The notes beneath the pieces are model-generated. The model worked only from the letters and a program-made list of their open reading frames with translations, ran no database searches and was not told the origin of the DNA. A DNA stretch of 64,000 bases, taken from NCBI RefSeq assembly GCF_003610895.1, contig NZ_MCAS01000016.1:62001-126000 (forward strand). The letters are read 5' to 3'. The stretch comes from Paraburkholderia fungorum (GTDB taxonomy: Bacteria; Pseudomonadota; Gammaproteobacteria; Burkholderiales; Burkholderiaceae). Below, in pieces: positions 35,526 through 44,460 of this stretch (positions are counted from its first letter, which is position 1; every line of letters starts with the position of its first letter). The position numbers were made by a program, and so were the translations under genes.

Positions 35526-36674
35526 ATGAAGAAGAGAAATGCCGTTAGCCTTTCGGGACTTGCTCTCGCGGCAAGCGCGGTATGTGCACCGACGGTGGCC
35601 CATGCGCAAAGCAGCGTCACCCTGTACGGGATTCTGGACGCCGGGATCACCTACGTGAACAACGCTGGGGGCGCACACCAGTACAAATTCGACGACGGCG
35701 TTTCGTACGGCAACCGGATCGGTTTCAAAGGCGTGGAAGATCTCGGCGGCGGTCTGCAAGCGGTCTTCGTGCTCGAATCGGGTTTTCACCTGGGTAATGG
35801 CCAATATGGATTCGGTGGCGCCGAATTCGGGCGCCAGGCCTATGTCGGTATCAAGAACTCGTGGGGGACTTTCTCGTTCGGTAACCAGCTCGACATGACC
35901 GAAGAGTTTGTCTTCCTGTACAACATTTCCGCGTGGGCGAGCGGCTATGCGATTCACCAGGGCGACTTCGACCGGATGAACGGCGACCGTCTGCCGAACT
36001 CGGTGAAGTTCCTGTCGAACGATTTTGCTGGCTTTACCTTCGGCGGCATGTATTCGTTCGGCAACACCGCGGGCGACTTCCATCAGAAGAGCGCATGGAG
36101 CGTGGGCGCGCACTATGACCACGGTCCGTTCAACATGGGCGTGGCGTATACGCAGTTGAACAATCCGTTCGGCATCTATGCTTTCGACCCGTACGCGATG
36201 ATCGGCACGCGGACCTTCCTCGGCCAGCCGACCGTGTCCGTCGATCCGGCCACCGGCGCGGTGACCGATCTGTATAGCTCGTCGGCCTTCCCGGTGGACA
36301 AGCAAGGTGCGCTTGCGCTCGGCGCGGCCTATACGATCGGCAACCTGATGCTTTCGGGCGACTTCACCTATACGACGATCAAGGGTTTCGGGCAGACCTC
36401 GCACATGCAGGTGTACGAAGCCGGTGCGTCGTATAACTTCACGCCCGCGTTGTCGCTGTACGGTGGCTATCAGCACACGGCTTTCGAGGGCAATCACTGG
36501 AACCAGGGCTCGCTCGGGCTGCACTACCTGTTGTCCAAGCGGACCGACGTCTATGTTTCCGGCGACTATCTGCGGGCGTCGAATGGCGTGAATGCGGTGA
36601 TCGGCTATAGCTTCGCGCCGTCGTCGTCGAATACGCAGTCCGATGTGCGGATCGGGATGCGGCACTCGTTCTAA
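35526..36674 (+). CDS. Gram-negative porin (OmpC/DcaP-like betaproteobacterial type)
   Basis: A 382-residue outer-membrane beta-barrel porin. The signal peptide ends at HAQ (about residue 28). The mature N-terminus SSVTLYGILDAGITYVNN is the usual start of Burkholderia porins. The conserved GNRIGFKGVEDLGGGLQAVF block is present, and the chain ends in Phe (MRHSF), the outer-membrane assembly signal. It is followed by a long stem-loop and an MFS carrier gene, so it may serve uptake of the same unknown solute. The constriction-loop residues do not reveal substrate. Confidence 0.93.
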   Translation: MKKRNAVSLSGLALAASAVCAPTVAHAQSSVTLYGILDAGITYVNNAGGAHQYKFDDGVSYGNRIGFKGVEDLGGGLQAVFVLESGFHLGNGQYGFGGAEFGRQAYVGIKNSWGTFSFGNQLDMTEEFVFLYNISAWASGYAIHQGDFDRMNGDRLPNSVKFLSNDFAGFTFGGMYSFGNTAGDFHQKSAWSVGAHYDHGPFNMGVAYTQLNNPFGIYAFDPYAMIGTRTFLGQPTVSVDPATGAVTDLYSSSAFPVDKQGALALGAAYTIGNLMLSGDFTYTTIKGFGQTSHMQVYEAGASYNFTPALSLYGGYQHTAFEGNHWNQGSLGLHYLLSKRTDVYVSGDYLRASNGVNAVIGYSFAPSSSNTQSDVRIGMRHSF

Positions 36675-36693
36675 GGGTTTTCAGCGGATTGAC

Positions 36694-36727
36694 GCGGGCG
36701 GCTTCCCGGATAACGGGAGCCGCCCGC
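36694..36727 (+). terminator. Stem-loop downstream of porin gene
   Basis: GCGGGCGGCT-(T)-CCCG pairs with CGGG-AGCCGCCCGC, a 14-bp stem with one bulged T and a 5-nt loop, 19 bp after the stop. There is no strong T-run. Likely rho-independent-like transcript end. Confidence 0.6.
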
Positions 36728-36957
36728 TGTCGTTATGGCGGCAATTGATGCACCCGCACACCGGGAATAGCCGTGCGATCCGGCCGGCCCCAAGCGCATC
36801 TCGGTACTGACACGCATTGCGTTTGCTTGTGAATATGTGCGAGATTGCCGTCCAGATCCCGGCGATCAATCGCGTTGCGCAACTGTTGCCGCAACCTTAT
36901 ACGAAACTGCTGGGGTATCGACGCCGATTGTGCCGATCACGCAAAGCGAGAGGTCTT

Positions 36958-38355
36958 ATGTCCCAGCAAAAAGCAGCCGAAATTGCGGCGCGGCTCGACC
37001 GTTTGCCGCCGTCGCGCACCATCTGGACGATGGTGATCCTGATCTCGCTCGGCGGCGTTTTCGAGTTCTACGACCTGTTCTTTACGGGCTACGTTGCGCC
37101 GGGCATGGTCGAGTCCGGGCTTTTCAAGCCTGAATCGCTCGGCTTTCTCGCGGCGCTTCAACCGCTGGCCGTGTCCGGTTTCGGAACCTTCGTCTTTGCC
37201 ACGTTCGCCGGTCTGTGGGTCGGCACGCTGGTGTTCGGTTATGTTGCCGATCGATTCGGCCGCCGGCTGATCTTCACGTGGTCGCTGATCTGGTACATGG
37301 TGTGCACGATCATCATGGCATTCCAGTCCTCGGGCCTGGGCCTCGATATCTGGCGCTTCGTCGCCGGGATTGGCATCGGGGTCGAGCTGGTGACAATCGA
37401 CACTTACATTTCTGAACTGATTTCAAGTGAACAGCGAGGTCGCGCCTACGCCGTCAATCAGTTCATTACGTTCTCCGTTGTGCCGGTGGTGGCGTTCCTC
37501 GCCTTCGCGCTGAAGGGTACCCAGCCGCTCGGGCTCGACTACTGGCGGGTCGTGATCCTGATTGGCTCCGTGGGCGCCATCGTGGTCTGGATCCTGCGGC
37601 GCCACATTCCGGAAAGCCCGCGCTGGCTGGCGCGCCATGGAAAGATCGATGAAGCCGAGCGAATCGTTGCGGATATCGAGCGCCGCGTCGTCGCGGAGAA
37701 GGGCATTGCGCTGGCCACGCCGCAGACTGTCATGCCGGAGAGCGGAGGGGCGGGCACATTGGGCGAAATTTTCACGTCCCGCTATCGCCGCCGCACGATC
37801 ATTCTGTCGATTTTCAACATGGCCCAGGTGATCGGTTTCTACGGCTTCGCGGCCTGGGTGCCGACGCTGTTGATTCACCGCGGCATTCATGTAACTGCCA
37901 GCCTCGGCTACGCGTTCGTCATCGCGATTGCCAATCCCTTCGGCCCGCTGCTCGGCACCTGGTTTGCCGACCGGGTGGAGCGCAAGGTTCAGATCATTGG
38001 CGGTCTTGTCGTCATGGCGGTTGTGATCGCGGTGTTCTCGCAAGCCTCCGAACCGTGGCTGCTGATTGCCCTCGGCGTGCTATTCACGCTGTCGTCGAAC
38101 ATCATGTCTTACGCCTATCACGGCTACCAGGCGGAGCTTTATCCGACCCGCGTCCGGGCCCGGGCAATCGGATTCGTCTACTCGTGGAGCCGGATTTCAG
38201 CTGCTTTTGCCGGCCTTGCGATCGGGATTCTGCTGCACGGCTATGGCGTACCCGGCGTCGCGGTCTTCATCGGCATTTCGATGATCGTCGCCATCTGCAT
38301 GATTCTGCTTGGACCGCCCACGCGAGGCCTGGCGCTGGAGGCGATCAGCCATTGA
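36958..38355 (+). CDS. MFS transporter (sugar-porter-like)
   Basis: A 465-residue twelve-helix inner-membrane carrier. Motif A appears as GYVADRFGRRL, the central loop has PESPRWLARHGK, and the second half has YPTRVRARAIGF. The ATG at 36958 (MSQQKAAEI) is used; an upstream in-frame codon would add 47 charged residues not expected before helix 1. The substrate is unknown. The neighbouring porin and chemoreceptor suggest a shared organic-acid or sugar nutrient (inference). A weak hairpin, GCCGG/CCGGC at 38379-38395, follows. Confidence 0.85.
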   Translation: MSQQKAAEIAARLDRLPPSRTIWTMVILISLGGVFEFYDLFFTGYVAPGMVESGLFKPESLGFLAALQPLAVSGFGTFVFATFAGLWVGTLVFGYVADRFGRRLIFTWSLIWYMVCTIIMAFQSSGLGLDIWRFVAGIGIGVELVTIDTYISELISSEQRGRAYAVNQFITFSVVPVVAFLAFALKGTQPLGLDYWRVVILIGSVGAIVVWILRRHIPESPRWLARHGKIDEAERIVADIERRVVAEKGIALATPQTVMPESGGAGTLGEIFTSRYRRRTIILSIFNMAQVIGFYGFAAWVPTLLIHRGIHVTASLGYAFVIAIANPFGPLLGTWFADRVERKVQIIGGLVVMAVVIAVFSQASEPWLLIALGVLFTLSSNIMSYAYHGYQAELYPTRVRARAIGFVYSWSRISAAFAGLAIGILLHGYGVPGVAVFIGISMIVAICMILLGPPTRGLALEAISH

Positions 38356-38545
38356 GCTATCAGCGCCGTCCTCCAATGGCCGGCAATCGTCCGGCGAGGG
38401 TTTGTCTCTAGACATATTGGCGTCGCCAGTGTCGATAGACAGATAGGGCAGCCGTGTTCAGGCGACGGCTTGCCGGTCCCTGGATCGCGGCAGCGCGGCC
38501 ATAGCGAGACCTGGGGCGAACCCTCGATAGCGATATGGAGCGTGC

Positions 38546-40132
38546 ATGCACCGATTCAGTTTCACGCAAAAGCTCTGGCTGCCACTGGTCGTCAGTCTGG
38601 TGGCACTGCTTGTGGTGTCCGTGTCGGCAGCATGGTTGTCCCGTCAGACTCGCATCGATGAGCGCAAGAACGATCTGGTGAACGTCGCGCATGTGGGGCT
38701 GAGCATTGTGAAGGAGTACGCCACACTTGCGCAAAACGGCACGCTCACCGAGGCGGATGCCCGCAAGCAGGCACTTGAGCGGCTGCGCAATATTCGCTAC
38801 GGAGAAGACGGTTACTTTCTTGTGATCGACTCCAAGCCGCGCATGATCATGCACGCGGTGAAGCCCGCGCTGAATGGCAAAGACCTCGCTGGAACCGCGG
38901 ATGCCGATGGCCGGCATCACTACGTGACGTTCGCTTCGGTCGCGCAGGCGCCGAACGGCGGCTTCGTCGATTACGTGTTCCCGCATCCACACGATCCGGC
39001 GAATACGGCAGTCGACAAGATCGGCTATGTCGTGCGGTATGCGCCGTGGGACTGGATTATCGCCACGGGCGCCTATGTGGACGATATCGACGCGGCCTTC
39101 AAGGAGTCGCTTTATATCGTTGGCGGGATATTTGCCGGACTCGCGGTGTTGCTGTCCACGCTCGTCTCGTTCACCAACCGCAGCATTCAACGCGCGATCG
39201 GCGGCGATCCGGCCTATGCAGCCCAGGTGGCCGGCGAGATCACTCTGGGCAACCTTGCCATCTCCATCGAAACACGTCAGACGGACAATTCAAGTCTGCT
39301 GCATGTCATGCAGCGCATGCGCGACGGGCTTGCCGATACGATCGGACAGATCAAGGACGCCGCCAGCAAAGTGGCAATGGGCGCAGGCGAGATTGCTGAG
39401 GGAAACGCCGATCTGTCCGCGCGCACAGAGAATCAGGCCGCCTCGCTCGAGGAAACCGCTGCCAGCATGGAGCAAATGACCGCGATGGTCAGACAGACGG
39501 CTGAGAACGCTCAAACAGCGAGTGAACTGACGGCGAATGCGGAGCAGATCGTCAATCGCGGTGGCGAGATGGCGACGCAGGCTGCGTCGACCATGCAGGA
39601 GGTGTCGAGCGAATCTCACAAGATGGTGGAGATCATTTCGGTAATCGAAGGCATTGCGTTTCAGACCAATATCCTCGCACTGAATGCGGCGGTAGAAGCT
39701 GCGCGGGCCGGGGACGAAGGGCGCGGTTTCGCAGTTGTGGCGAGCGAGGTGCGGATGCTCGCGCAGCGCAGTGCGGCGGCGGCAAAAGAAATCCGGGTTC
39801 TGATCAGCCGCTCAGCGGGAAAGGTGCAGAACGGTGTTGAACTGGTCGATAAAACCGGCCTGACAATCGAAGCCGCACGCGATGCCATTGCGAGAGTGTC
39901 AGGCGTTGTGCGGGAGATCACGGCGGCAACCGCTGAACAGAGCGCCGGCATCAACCAGGTCAACGTGGCCGTCACGCAGATGGATGGCATGACCCAGCAA
40001 AACGCCGCGCTCGTCGAGCAGGCGGCGGCAGCCGCGCAGTCGTTGACCGAACTGGCGCAACTGCTGCACGTTTCGACCGACAAGTTTCAGTTGCGGGAAG
40101 GCCTTGATGGAGATGGTCGGCGGGTGTCGTGA
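38546..40132 (+). CDS. Methyl-accepting chemotaxis protein with periplasmic Cache sensor
   Basis: A 528-residue chemoreceptor. TM1 is about residues 10-30. A periplasmic single-Cache (sCache_2-like) domain follows to about 185, with YGEDGYFLVIDSKPRMIMHA and WDWIIATGAYVDDID. TM2 is about 190-210. A HAMP-type linker and the long cytoplasmic coiled coil follow, with the conserved hairpin tip IAFQTNILALNAAVEAARAG. The last 15 residues hold no CheR pentapeptide of the NWETF type. The sCache_2 family often senses small organic acids or amino acids; the ligand here is unknown. It is preceded by the MFS carrier gene in the same direction. Confidence 0.93.
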   Translation: MHRFSFTQKLWLPLVVSLVALLVVSVSAAWLSRQTRIDERKNDLVNVAHVGLSIVKEYATLAQNGTLTEADARKQALERLRNIRYGEDGYFLVIDSKPRMIMHAVKPALNGKDLAGTADADGRHHYVTFASVAQAPNGGFVDYVFPHPHDPANTAVDKIGYVVRYAPWDWIIATGAYVDDIDAAFKESLYIVGGIFAGLAVLLSTLVSFTNRSIQRAIGGDPAYAAQVAGEITLGNLAISIETRQTDNSSLLHVMQRMRDGLADTIGQIKDAASKVAMGAGEIAEGNADLSARTENQAASLEETAASMEQMTAMVRQTAENAQTASELTANAEQIVNRGGEMATQAASTMQEVSSESHKMVEIISVIEGIAFQTNILALNAAVEAARAGDEGRGFAVVASEVRMLAQRSAAAAKEIRVLISRSAGKVQNGVELVDKTGLTIEAARDAIARVSGVVREITAATAEQSAGINQVNVAVTQMDGMTQQNAALVEQAAAAAQSLTELAQLLHVSTDKFQLREGLDGDGRRVS

Positions 40133-40152
40133 ATCCGCTGAGACCGGGCACG

Positions 40153-41328
40153 TCAATGGCCGGCGGCGGATGCGTGCGATTGCGCCTGGTGACGACGATA
40201 CATTTCGAGCGTGAGCGCCTCGGCGTCGTGTGACAGAAAGGTCGCGGCGCCTTCGGCCGAACCCTCGGCGGACTCGACCACGCGCGCGAACATCAAGGTC
40301 TCGAACTCCGACACCGCTTCGTCCCATGAGGCGCGTTCGCCCAGCAGCCGTGCAAGTTCGGCGGCGTCGAGCATCGCGTTGTTCACGCCTTCGCCGCCGA
40401 ACGGCGACATGACATGCGCCGCATCGCCGATGAGTGTGAGACCTCTCCGATGTGTCCAGCAATGCCCCACAGGCAATGCATGGATCGGCCGCACGGCAAA
40501 TTGATCGTTGCTGGCGCGAAGCAGATCCAGGATGTCGTCGGCGAAACCGGCGTACTCGCGAATCAACCCTTCGCGGACAGCTTTCGTCGACGTGAAATCG
40601 AAGCGCCGTTCCACCCAGTCTGGCGGAACGCGGAAGATCGCGTAACCGCGCAAGTGCGCGTTGCCGTTGCGCTGCACGATGAGCCCCTTGCCGTCGCTTT
40701 CCACGCCCATCTTGCCGCGACCCACGAGGCGCGCTAGCGCCGGATGCGAGCGGTCGACGTCGTCGATACCGAATTCGACGAAACACAGGCCGCTGTATTG
40801 AGGTTTGTAGGGCGACAGAAGCGGCCGTACGCGCGACCAGGTGCCGTCGGCGCCGATTACCAGATCGAATGGGCCTTCGAGACCGGCATCGAACAGCAGG
40901 TTCCAGCGCCCGTCGCCGTTGTCCTGCACCTCGCGCAGCGGACGGTTCCATTGAACCGTGCCGTCCGGCAGCGCATCGAGCAGCATGGCGCGCAAAGCTG
41001 TGCGGTCGACCTCGGGACGATTCCCGCTCGCGGTGTCCGGCTCCTCAAAAAGTACTTCTCCGTGTGCGTTCAGCAGACGCGTACCTTGATCGTCATAGCG
41101 GGCGATTGCCTGGAACGCATCGGTCAGCCCGGCGCGTTGCAGCGCCAGCAGGCCGGACTCTTCGTGCAGGTCCAGGGTGCCACCCTGCGGCCGTTCGAGC
41201 GGATGCGTGTCGCACTCGAATACCGTGGCGGCGATTCCCTGAAGGTGGAGCAGACGTGCCAGCGTGAGCCCCGCGGGGCCGCCGCCGACGATGGCAATCC
41301 TTGGGTTTGCATTCATGGGAGAATCCAT
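40153..41328 (-). CDS. TetX-like FAD-dependent monooxygenase
   Basis: A 391-residue group A flavoprotein monooxygenase. The FAD Rossmann motif GGGPAG is at 15-20. The second FAD motif LIGDAAHVMSPFGGEGVNNA is near 295-315. The segment GGTLDLHEESGLLALQRAGL closely follows that of tetracycline-inactivating TetX proteins. Family members hydroxylate or inactivate aromatic or polyketide compounds; the substrate here is not determined. It is divergent from a MarR gene across a short region carrying two identical MarR-type palindromes, one just 5 bp upstream of this start codon, so MarR-mediated repression is likely. An ATG at 41316 is an alternative start. Confidence 0.88.
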   Translation of the reverse strand: MDSPMNANPRIAIVGGGPAGLTLARLLHLQGIAATVFECDTHPLERPQGGTLDLHEESGLLALQRAGLTDAFQAIARYDDQGTRLLNAHGEVLFEEPDTASGNRPEVDRTALRAMLLDALPDGTVQWNRPLREVQDNGDGRWNLLFDAGLEGPFDLVIGADGTWSRVRPLLSPYKPQYSGLCFVEFGIDDVDRSHPALARLVGRGKMGVESDGKGLIVQRNGNAHLRGYAIFRVPPDWVERRFDFTSTKAVREGLIREYAGFADDILDLLRASNDQFAVRPIHALPVGHCWTHRRGLTLIGDAAHVMSPFGGEGVNNAMLDAAELARLLGERASWDEAVSEFETLMFARVVESAEGSAEGAATFLSHDAEALTLEMYRRHQAQSHASAAGH

Positions 41329-41332
41329 TAAG

Positions 41333-41365
41333 ATAGGTGCCTATGCAATATATATAGGTGCCTAT
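41333..41365. promoter_or_regulatory. Twin MarR-type operator
   Basis: ATAGGTGCCTAT occurs twice, at 41333-41344 and 41354-41365, exactly 21 bp apart. Each copy has 5-bp inverted arms (ATAGG/CCTAT) around a central TG. They sit between the divergent monooxygenase and MarR genes, and the second copy covers the MarR ribosome-binding region. This is the probable binding site of the adjacent MarR regulator. Confidence 0.75.
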
Positions 41366-41369
41366 TGAT

Positions 41370-41834
41370 ATGTCAAGCGAATCGCACATTGAAGATTCGG
41401 GCCGCCCTATGAGGTTGATCGGGCAGGTGTACCGAACATTTGCGAGGCTGGCCGACGCGCCGCTGCGTCAGTTAGGATTTGCCATGGGCCAGTTGCCCGT
41501 TCTGGTGACGCTCAAAAAAGGCGGCGCCTTGTCTCAGGCAGAATTGGCGCGCGTGGCGCAGGTCGAGCAGTCCAGCATGGCTCAACTCCTGAGCCGCATG
41601 GAACGCGACGGCCTGGTCAAACGCGTGCCCGATCCCGCCGATGGGCGCAGCCGGCTGATCTCGCTGACGCCACGTGCCGCGAAGCAGATGCCCAACGGCA
41701 AGCTGGTCATGGACGAGGTTTGTGACACCGCCTTGACGGGCTTCACGCCTGAAGAGCGAGTGCAACTACTGGGCTTGTTGCAGAGAATCGACGCCAATCT
41801 GGAGCGGGCGCTCGCAGATAGAGACAATGGCTGA
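41370..41834 (+). CDS. MarR-family transcriptional regulator
   Basis: A 154-residue winged-helix regulator: QLPVLVTLKKGGALSQAELA, then VEQSSMAQLLSRMERDGLVKR and the wing PADGRSRLISLTPRA. The ATG at 41370 is preferred to an upstream in-frame GTG because that GTG lies inside the second operator copy. It is divergent from the TetX-like monooxygenase. Likely an autorepressor released by a phenolic or xenobiotic ligand (family knowledge). The YbjQ gene follows 24 bp downstream and may be co-transcribed. Confidence 0.9.
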   Translation: MSSESHIEDSGRPMRLIGQVYRTFARLADAPLRQLGFAMGQLPVLVTLKKGGALSQAELARVAQVEQSSMAQLLSRMERDGLVKRVPDPADGRSRLISLTPRAAKQMPNGKLVMDEVCDTALTGFTPEERVQLLGLLQRIDANLERALADRDNG

Positions 41835-41858
41835 TCACATACGTATCAGGAGAGCGCG

Positions 41859-42194
41859 ATGATAGAGCGGCACAGAGTCACGACAGCGTTTGAGCTTCCG
41901 GGGCACAGGATCGAGCGTTCCTTCGGCATTGCTCGCGGGATCATCGTTCGGTCCCGGTCTATTGTCGGCTCGCTTGGCGCATCGCTGCAGACCATTTTTG
42001 GCGGCAACATCACGCTGTACACGTCGCTGTGTGAGCGAGCGCGGCAGGATGCTTACGAGCGCATGATCGCGCAGGCGGCGGATCTGGGCGCAAACGGCAT
42101 CATCGGCATGCGATACGATGCAACCGAGGTCTCGAGAGGCATCACAGAGGTGCTGTGTTACGGGACGGCGGTGCAGGTCACGCCGCTGGATTGA
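41859..42194 (+). CDS. YbjQ family protein
   Basis: A 111-residue member of the YbjQ/DUF74 family. The motif ERMIAQAADLGANGIIGMRYDA is diagnostic, and the region RIERSFGIARGIIVRS is the conserved N-terminal part. The family forms small beta-rich oligomers with no assigned activity. It has an AGGAG ribosome-binding site and follows the MarR gene by 24 bp, so it may share its transcript. Its link to the monooxygenase is inferred only from position. Confidence 0.88.
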   Translation: MIERHRVTTAFELPGHRIERSFGIARGIIVRSRSIVGSLGASLQTIFGGNITLYTSLCERARQDAYERMIAQAADLGANGIIGMRYDATEVSRGITEVLCYGTAVQVTPLD

Positions 42195-42240
42195 CGGGCG
42201 CATAACGAGCGAGACAGACGGCCCGGTCGCATCGCCATGT

Positions 42241-43284
42241 TCAGCGTGCGTCCTGGCGTGCCGGAGAAGCATGTGCTGCAGCCCGTATCTCAGCCAGCAA
42301 GGCTTCGCCCGACCATGATGGGCGCGTCTCACTTCGCTCGGCTTCCCGCACGAGCTCGCATAACCGCTCGTTCACCGGCGCGCGTTGCCCGAGGCGCTCG
42401 GCGAGGCGCACGACTTCGCCATTGATCCAGTCGATTTCCGTGGTGCGTCCCGCCGCCAGATCGTCCGACATGGACGAGCGCGCGAGCGGATCGATCGTCA
42501 GCATCGTGCGGCCCAGGCGCTCGAACAGTGCGTCGGGCACACCGAGAAAACGCGGTATCCAGGTAGCCGGAAGCGGCGTCACTCTGGCCGGCCGTATGTT
42601 GGCCTGCTTCAGAAGCGCGAGCGCTTCTTTCTGCGCCATGCCGAGGCAGATCCGATAGGCGCGCTGCGAGAGCTCCTCTTTCAAAGGCCGGTTCGATAGC
42701 GCGTTGATCGCGTTGTTGAGATTGAGCAGCAACTTGGCCCACAGCACCGACACCATGTCGGCGTGCTGGATCAGCGGCAGATCCGCTTTGCTGAAGGCGT
42801 CCACGAACGGCTGCAAGGCCGGCGCTTGGCGGATCTCAAGATGGCCCGCCGAACCCTGATGAAATGCACCGGGGCCGCGTTCGACGACATTGAACGGCAC
42901 CATGCCCTCCAACACCGTGCAATGCGGCAGTGCGGCGCGCAGCACTTGCGCATTGCCAAGGCCGTTCTGAAAGCTGACGACGATCGCGCCGGGGTGAAGC
43001 ACGTTCGCCAGTTCCGCCGCGGCCGTGGGTGTCGCCGCGGACTTGACGGTCACCAGCACGAGGTCGGCGGCGGCTGCGGTCGCTGCCTCCGTCGAAACGT
43101 CGATCCGCTCGGGTGGCACATGCCAGCGGCTATCGTCGTGCCGCGATAGCGTGATGCCGTGGCCGCGCAACTGGTCGGCGATGCGCGCGCGGCCAATGAA
43201 GCTGACCTCGTTGCCTCCGGCAAGAAGCCGTCCGCCGACATAGCAGCCAATGGAGCCCGCGCCGTAAACACAGATTTTCGCCAT
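42241..43284 (-). CDS. 2-dehydropantoate 2-reductase family protein
   Basis: A 347-residue NADP-dependent reductase of the ApbA/PanE family. GAGSIG at residues 8-13 starts the Rossmann fold. VSFQNGLGNAQ and LWAKLLLNLNNAINAL carry the conserved Asn and likely catalytic Lys regions, and RTTEIDWINGEVV completes the signature. It starts MAKICVYG at 43284. The activity would be ketopantoate to pantoate, but several paralogues occur in these genomes and many have other 2-keto acid substrates. No pantothenate genes are nearby, so the gene symbol panE is not assigned. Confidence 0.88.
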   Translation of the reverse strand: MAKICVYGAGSIGCYVGGRLLAGGNEVSFIGRARIADQLRGHGITLSRHDDSRWHVPPERIDVSTEAATAAAADLVLVTVKSAATPTAAAELANVLHPGAIVVSFQNGLGNAQVLRAALPHCTVLEGMVPFNVVERGPGAFHQGSAGHLEIRQAPALQPFVDAFSKADLPLIQHADMVSVLWAKLLLNLNNAINALSNRPLKEELSQRAYRICLGMAQKEALALLKQANIRPARVTPLPATWIPRFLGVPDALFERLGRTMLTIDPLARSSMSDDLAAGRTTEIDWINGEVVRLAERLGQRAPVNERLCELVREAERSETRPSWSGEALLAEIRAAAHASPARQDAR

Positions 43285-43398
43285 GCAGTCCCCAGGTGGT
43301 CCATCCAATTACAACAGGATCGCCACAAGAAGCCATTCTGCGCAACTACTTTTCTCTGTTGCGGCGCCGATCCCGGACGCGCCGGGACCGGCGCGCGT

Positions 43399-44457
43399 TC
43401 AGGGCGTGGTGCGGTTCAGATCATATTTCATGATGCGGCCGTGCCTGCCTTGCAGATCGCGCTCAGCCGTGTACACGTCGCCCGCGAGCGGCTGGCGTTG
43501 GGACAGCACGCCATCGAGCGCGGCGAGGTCGTCGGTATCGAGCCGCGCGCCGAGCACCTGCAGATGGTCGGCGAGATGGTCGCCGCGCCGTACCCCGACG
43601 ATCACGCCGGCGACCTGAGGCTGCTCGAGCACCCAGCGCATCGCGACGGTTGGAATCGACAGGCCATGACGATCGGCGATCCGCTTGAGCGTGGCCAGCA
43701 GAAGCTGGAATAGATCCCATCCGCCGAAGTCGTCGATGATCAGCTTGTATTTCACCAGCGAGCGGTTTTCCAGCGGCTCGGCCGGTTCGGCCACACCGAG
43801 CCAGCGCTCCGACAGAAACCCGCCCGCGACCGTGCCGTAGCACAGCAGCTTCATGCCGGCCTGTTCGCAGAACGGCGCGAGCGAGAGGCTCGGGCGCTGG
43901 TCGAGCAAGGAATACTGAACCTGCATGCTCACTAGCGGCATGCCCGCGTCGATCAGCTCGCGAGTGTGCGCGGTATCGAAGTTGGTGCCGCCAACGTGCT
44001 CGATTTTTCCCGCGCGCTGCAGTTCCTTGAGCCAATGCATCGTGTCCAGATAGCCCGGCACGTCATAGTCCCACCAGTGAAGCTGAACCAGGTCGAGCCG
44101 CTCGACGCCGAGCCGCTTGAGAGAACGGTCGGCGGTCTGCTCGACGAGCTGACGGTCGACGCGTGCCAGATTGGCGAGATCGGGAACGAACTTCGTATGG
44201 ACGCGCAGCTTCGCCAGACTATCCGCGCCGCGGGTGTTGGTGTACTCATGGCGGAACGCGCCGATCATCTCTTCGACGCCGGTATAGATATCGGCACAGT
44301 CGAAGGTGGTGATGCCCGCGTCGTAGTACGCGGCCATATCGGCGATCGCGGCCGCGCGGTCGACGCTTCCGTGGCCGCCCGCCAGTTGCCAGCCGCCCTT
44401 GAGCAGGCGCGAGATGGAATAGTGCGGTGCAAGACTTGTTTGGTACGACAGACTCAT
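43399..44457 (-). CDS. Aldo/keto reductase
   Basis: A 352-residue (beta/alpha)8 NAD(P)H oxidoreductase. The catalytic tetrad candidates Asp and Tyr lie in DCADIYTGVEEM, a Lys in RVHTKFVPD, and a His in LVQLHWWDYDVPGYL. The C-terminal cofactor segment is VIVGVRRGDHLADHL. The subfamily resembles large aldo/keto reductases acting on sugars or aldehydes. It is 3 bp downstream of the TIGR04076 gene, so the two are co-transcribed. Substrate unknown. Confidence 0.88.
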   Translation of the reverse strand: MSLSYQTSLAPHYSISRLLKGGWQLAGGHGSVDRAAAIADMAAYYDAGITTFDCADIYTGVEEMIGAFRHEYTNTRGADSLAKLRVHTKFVPDLANLARVDRQLVEQTADRSLKRLGVERLDLVQLHWWDYDVPGYLDTMHWLKELQRAGKIEHVGGTNFDTAHTRELIDAGMPLVSMQVQYSLLDQRPSLSLAPFCEQAGMKLLCYGTVAGGFLSERWLGVAEPAEPLENRSLVKYKLIIDDFGGWDLFQLLLATLKRIADRHGLSIPTVAMRWVLEQPQVAGVIVGVRRGDHLADHLQVLGARLDTDDLAALDGVLSQRQPLAGDVYTAERDLQGRHGRIMKYDLNRTTP

Positions 44458-44460
44458 CGA

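Noticed and set aside
35284..35529. An 81-codon frame upstream of the porin gene
   Set aside because: Non-ATG start, Arg-rich, no family match, and it runs into the porin ribosome-binding site and start.
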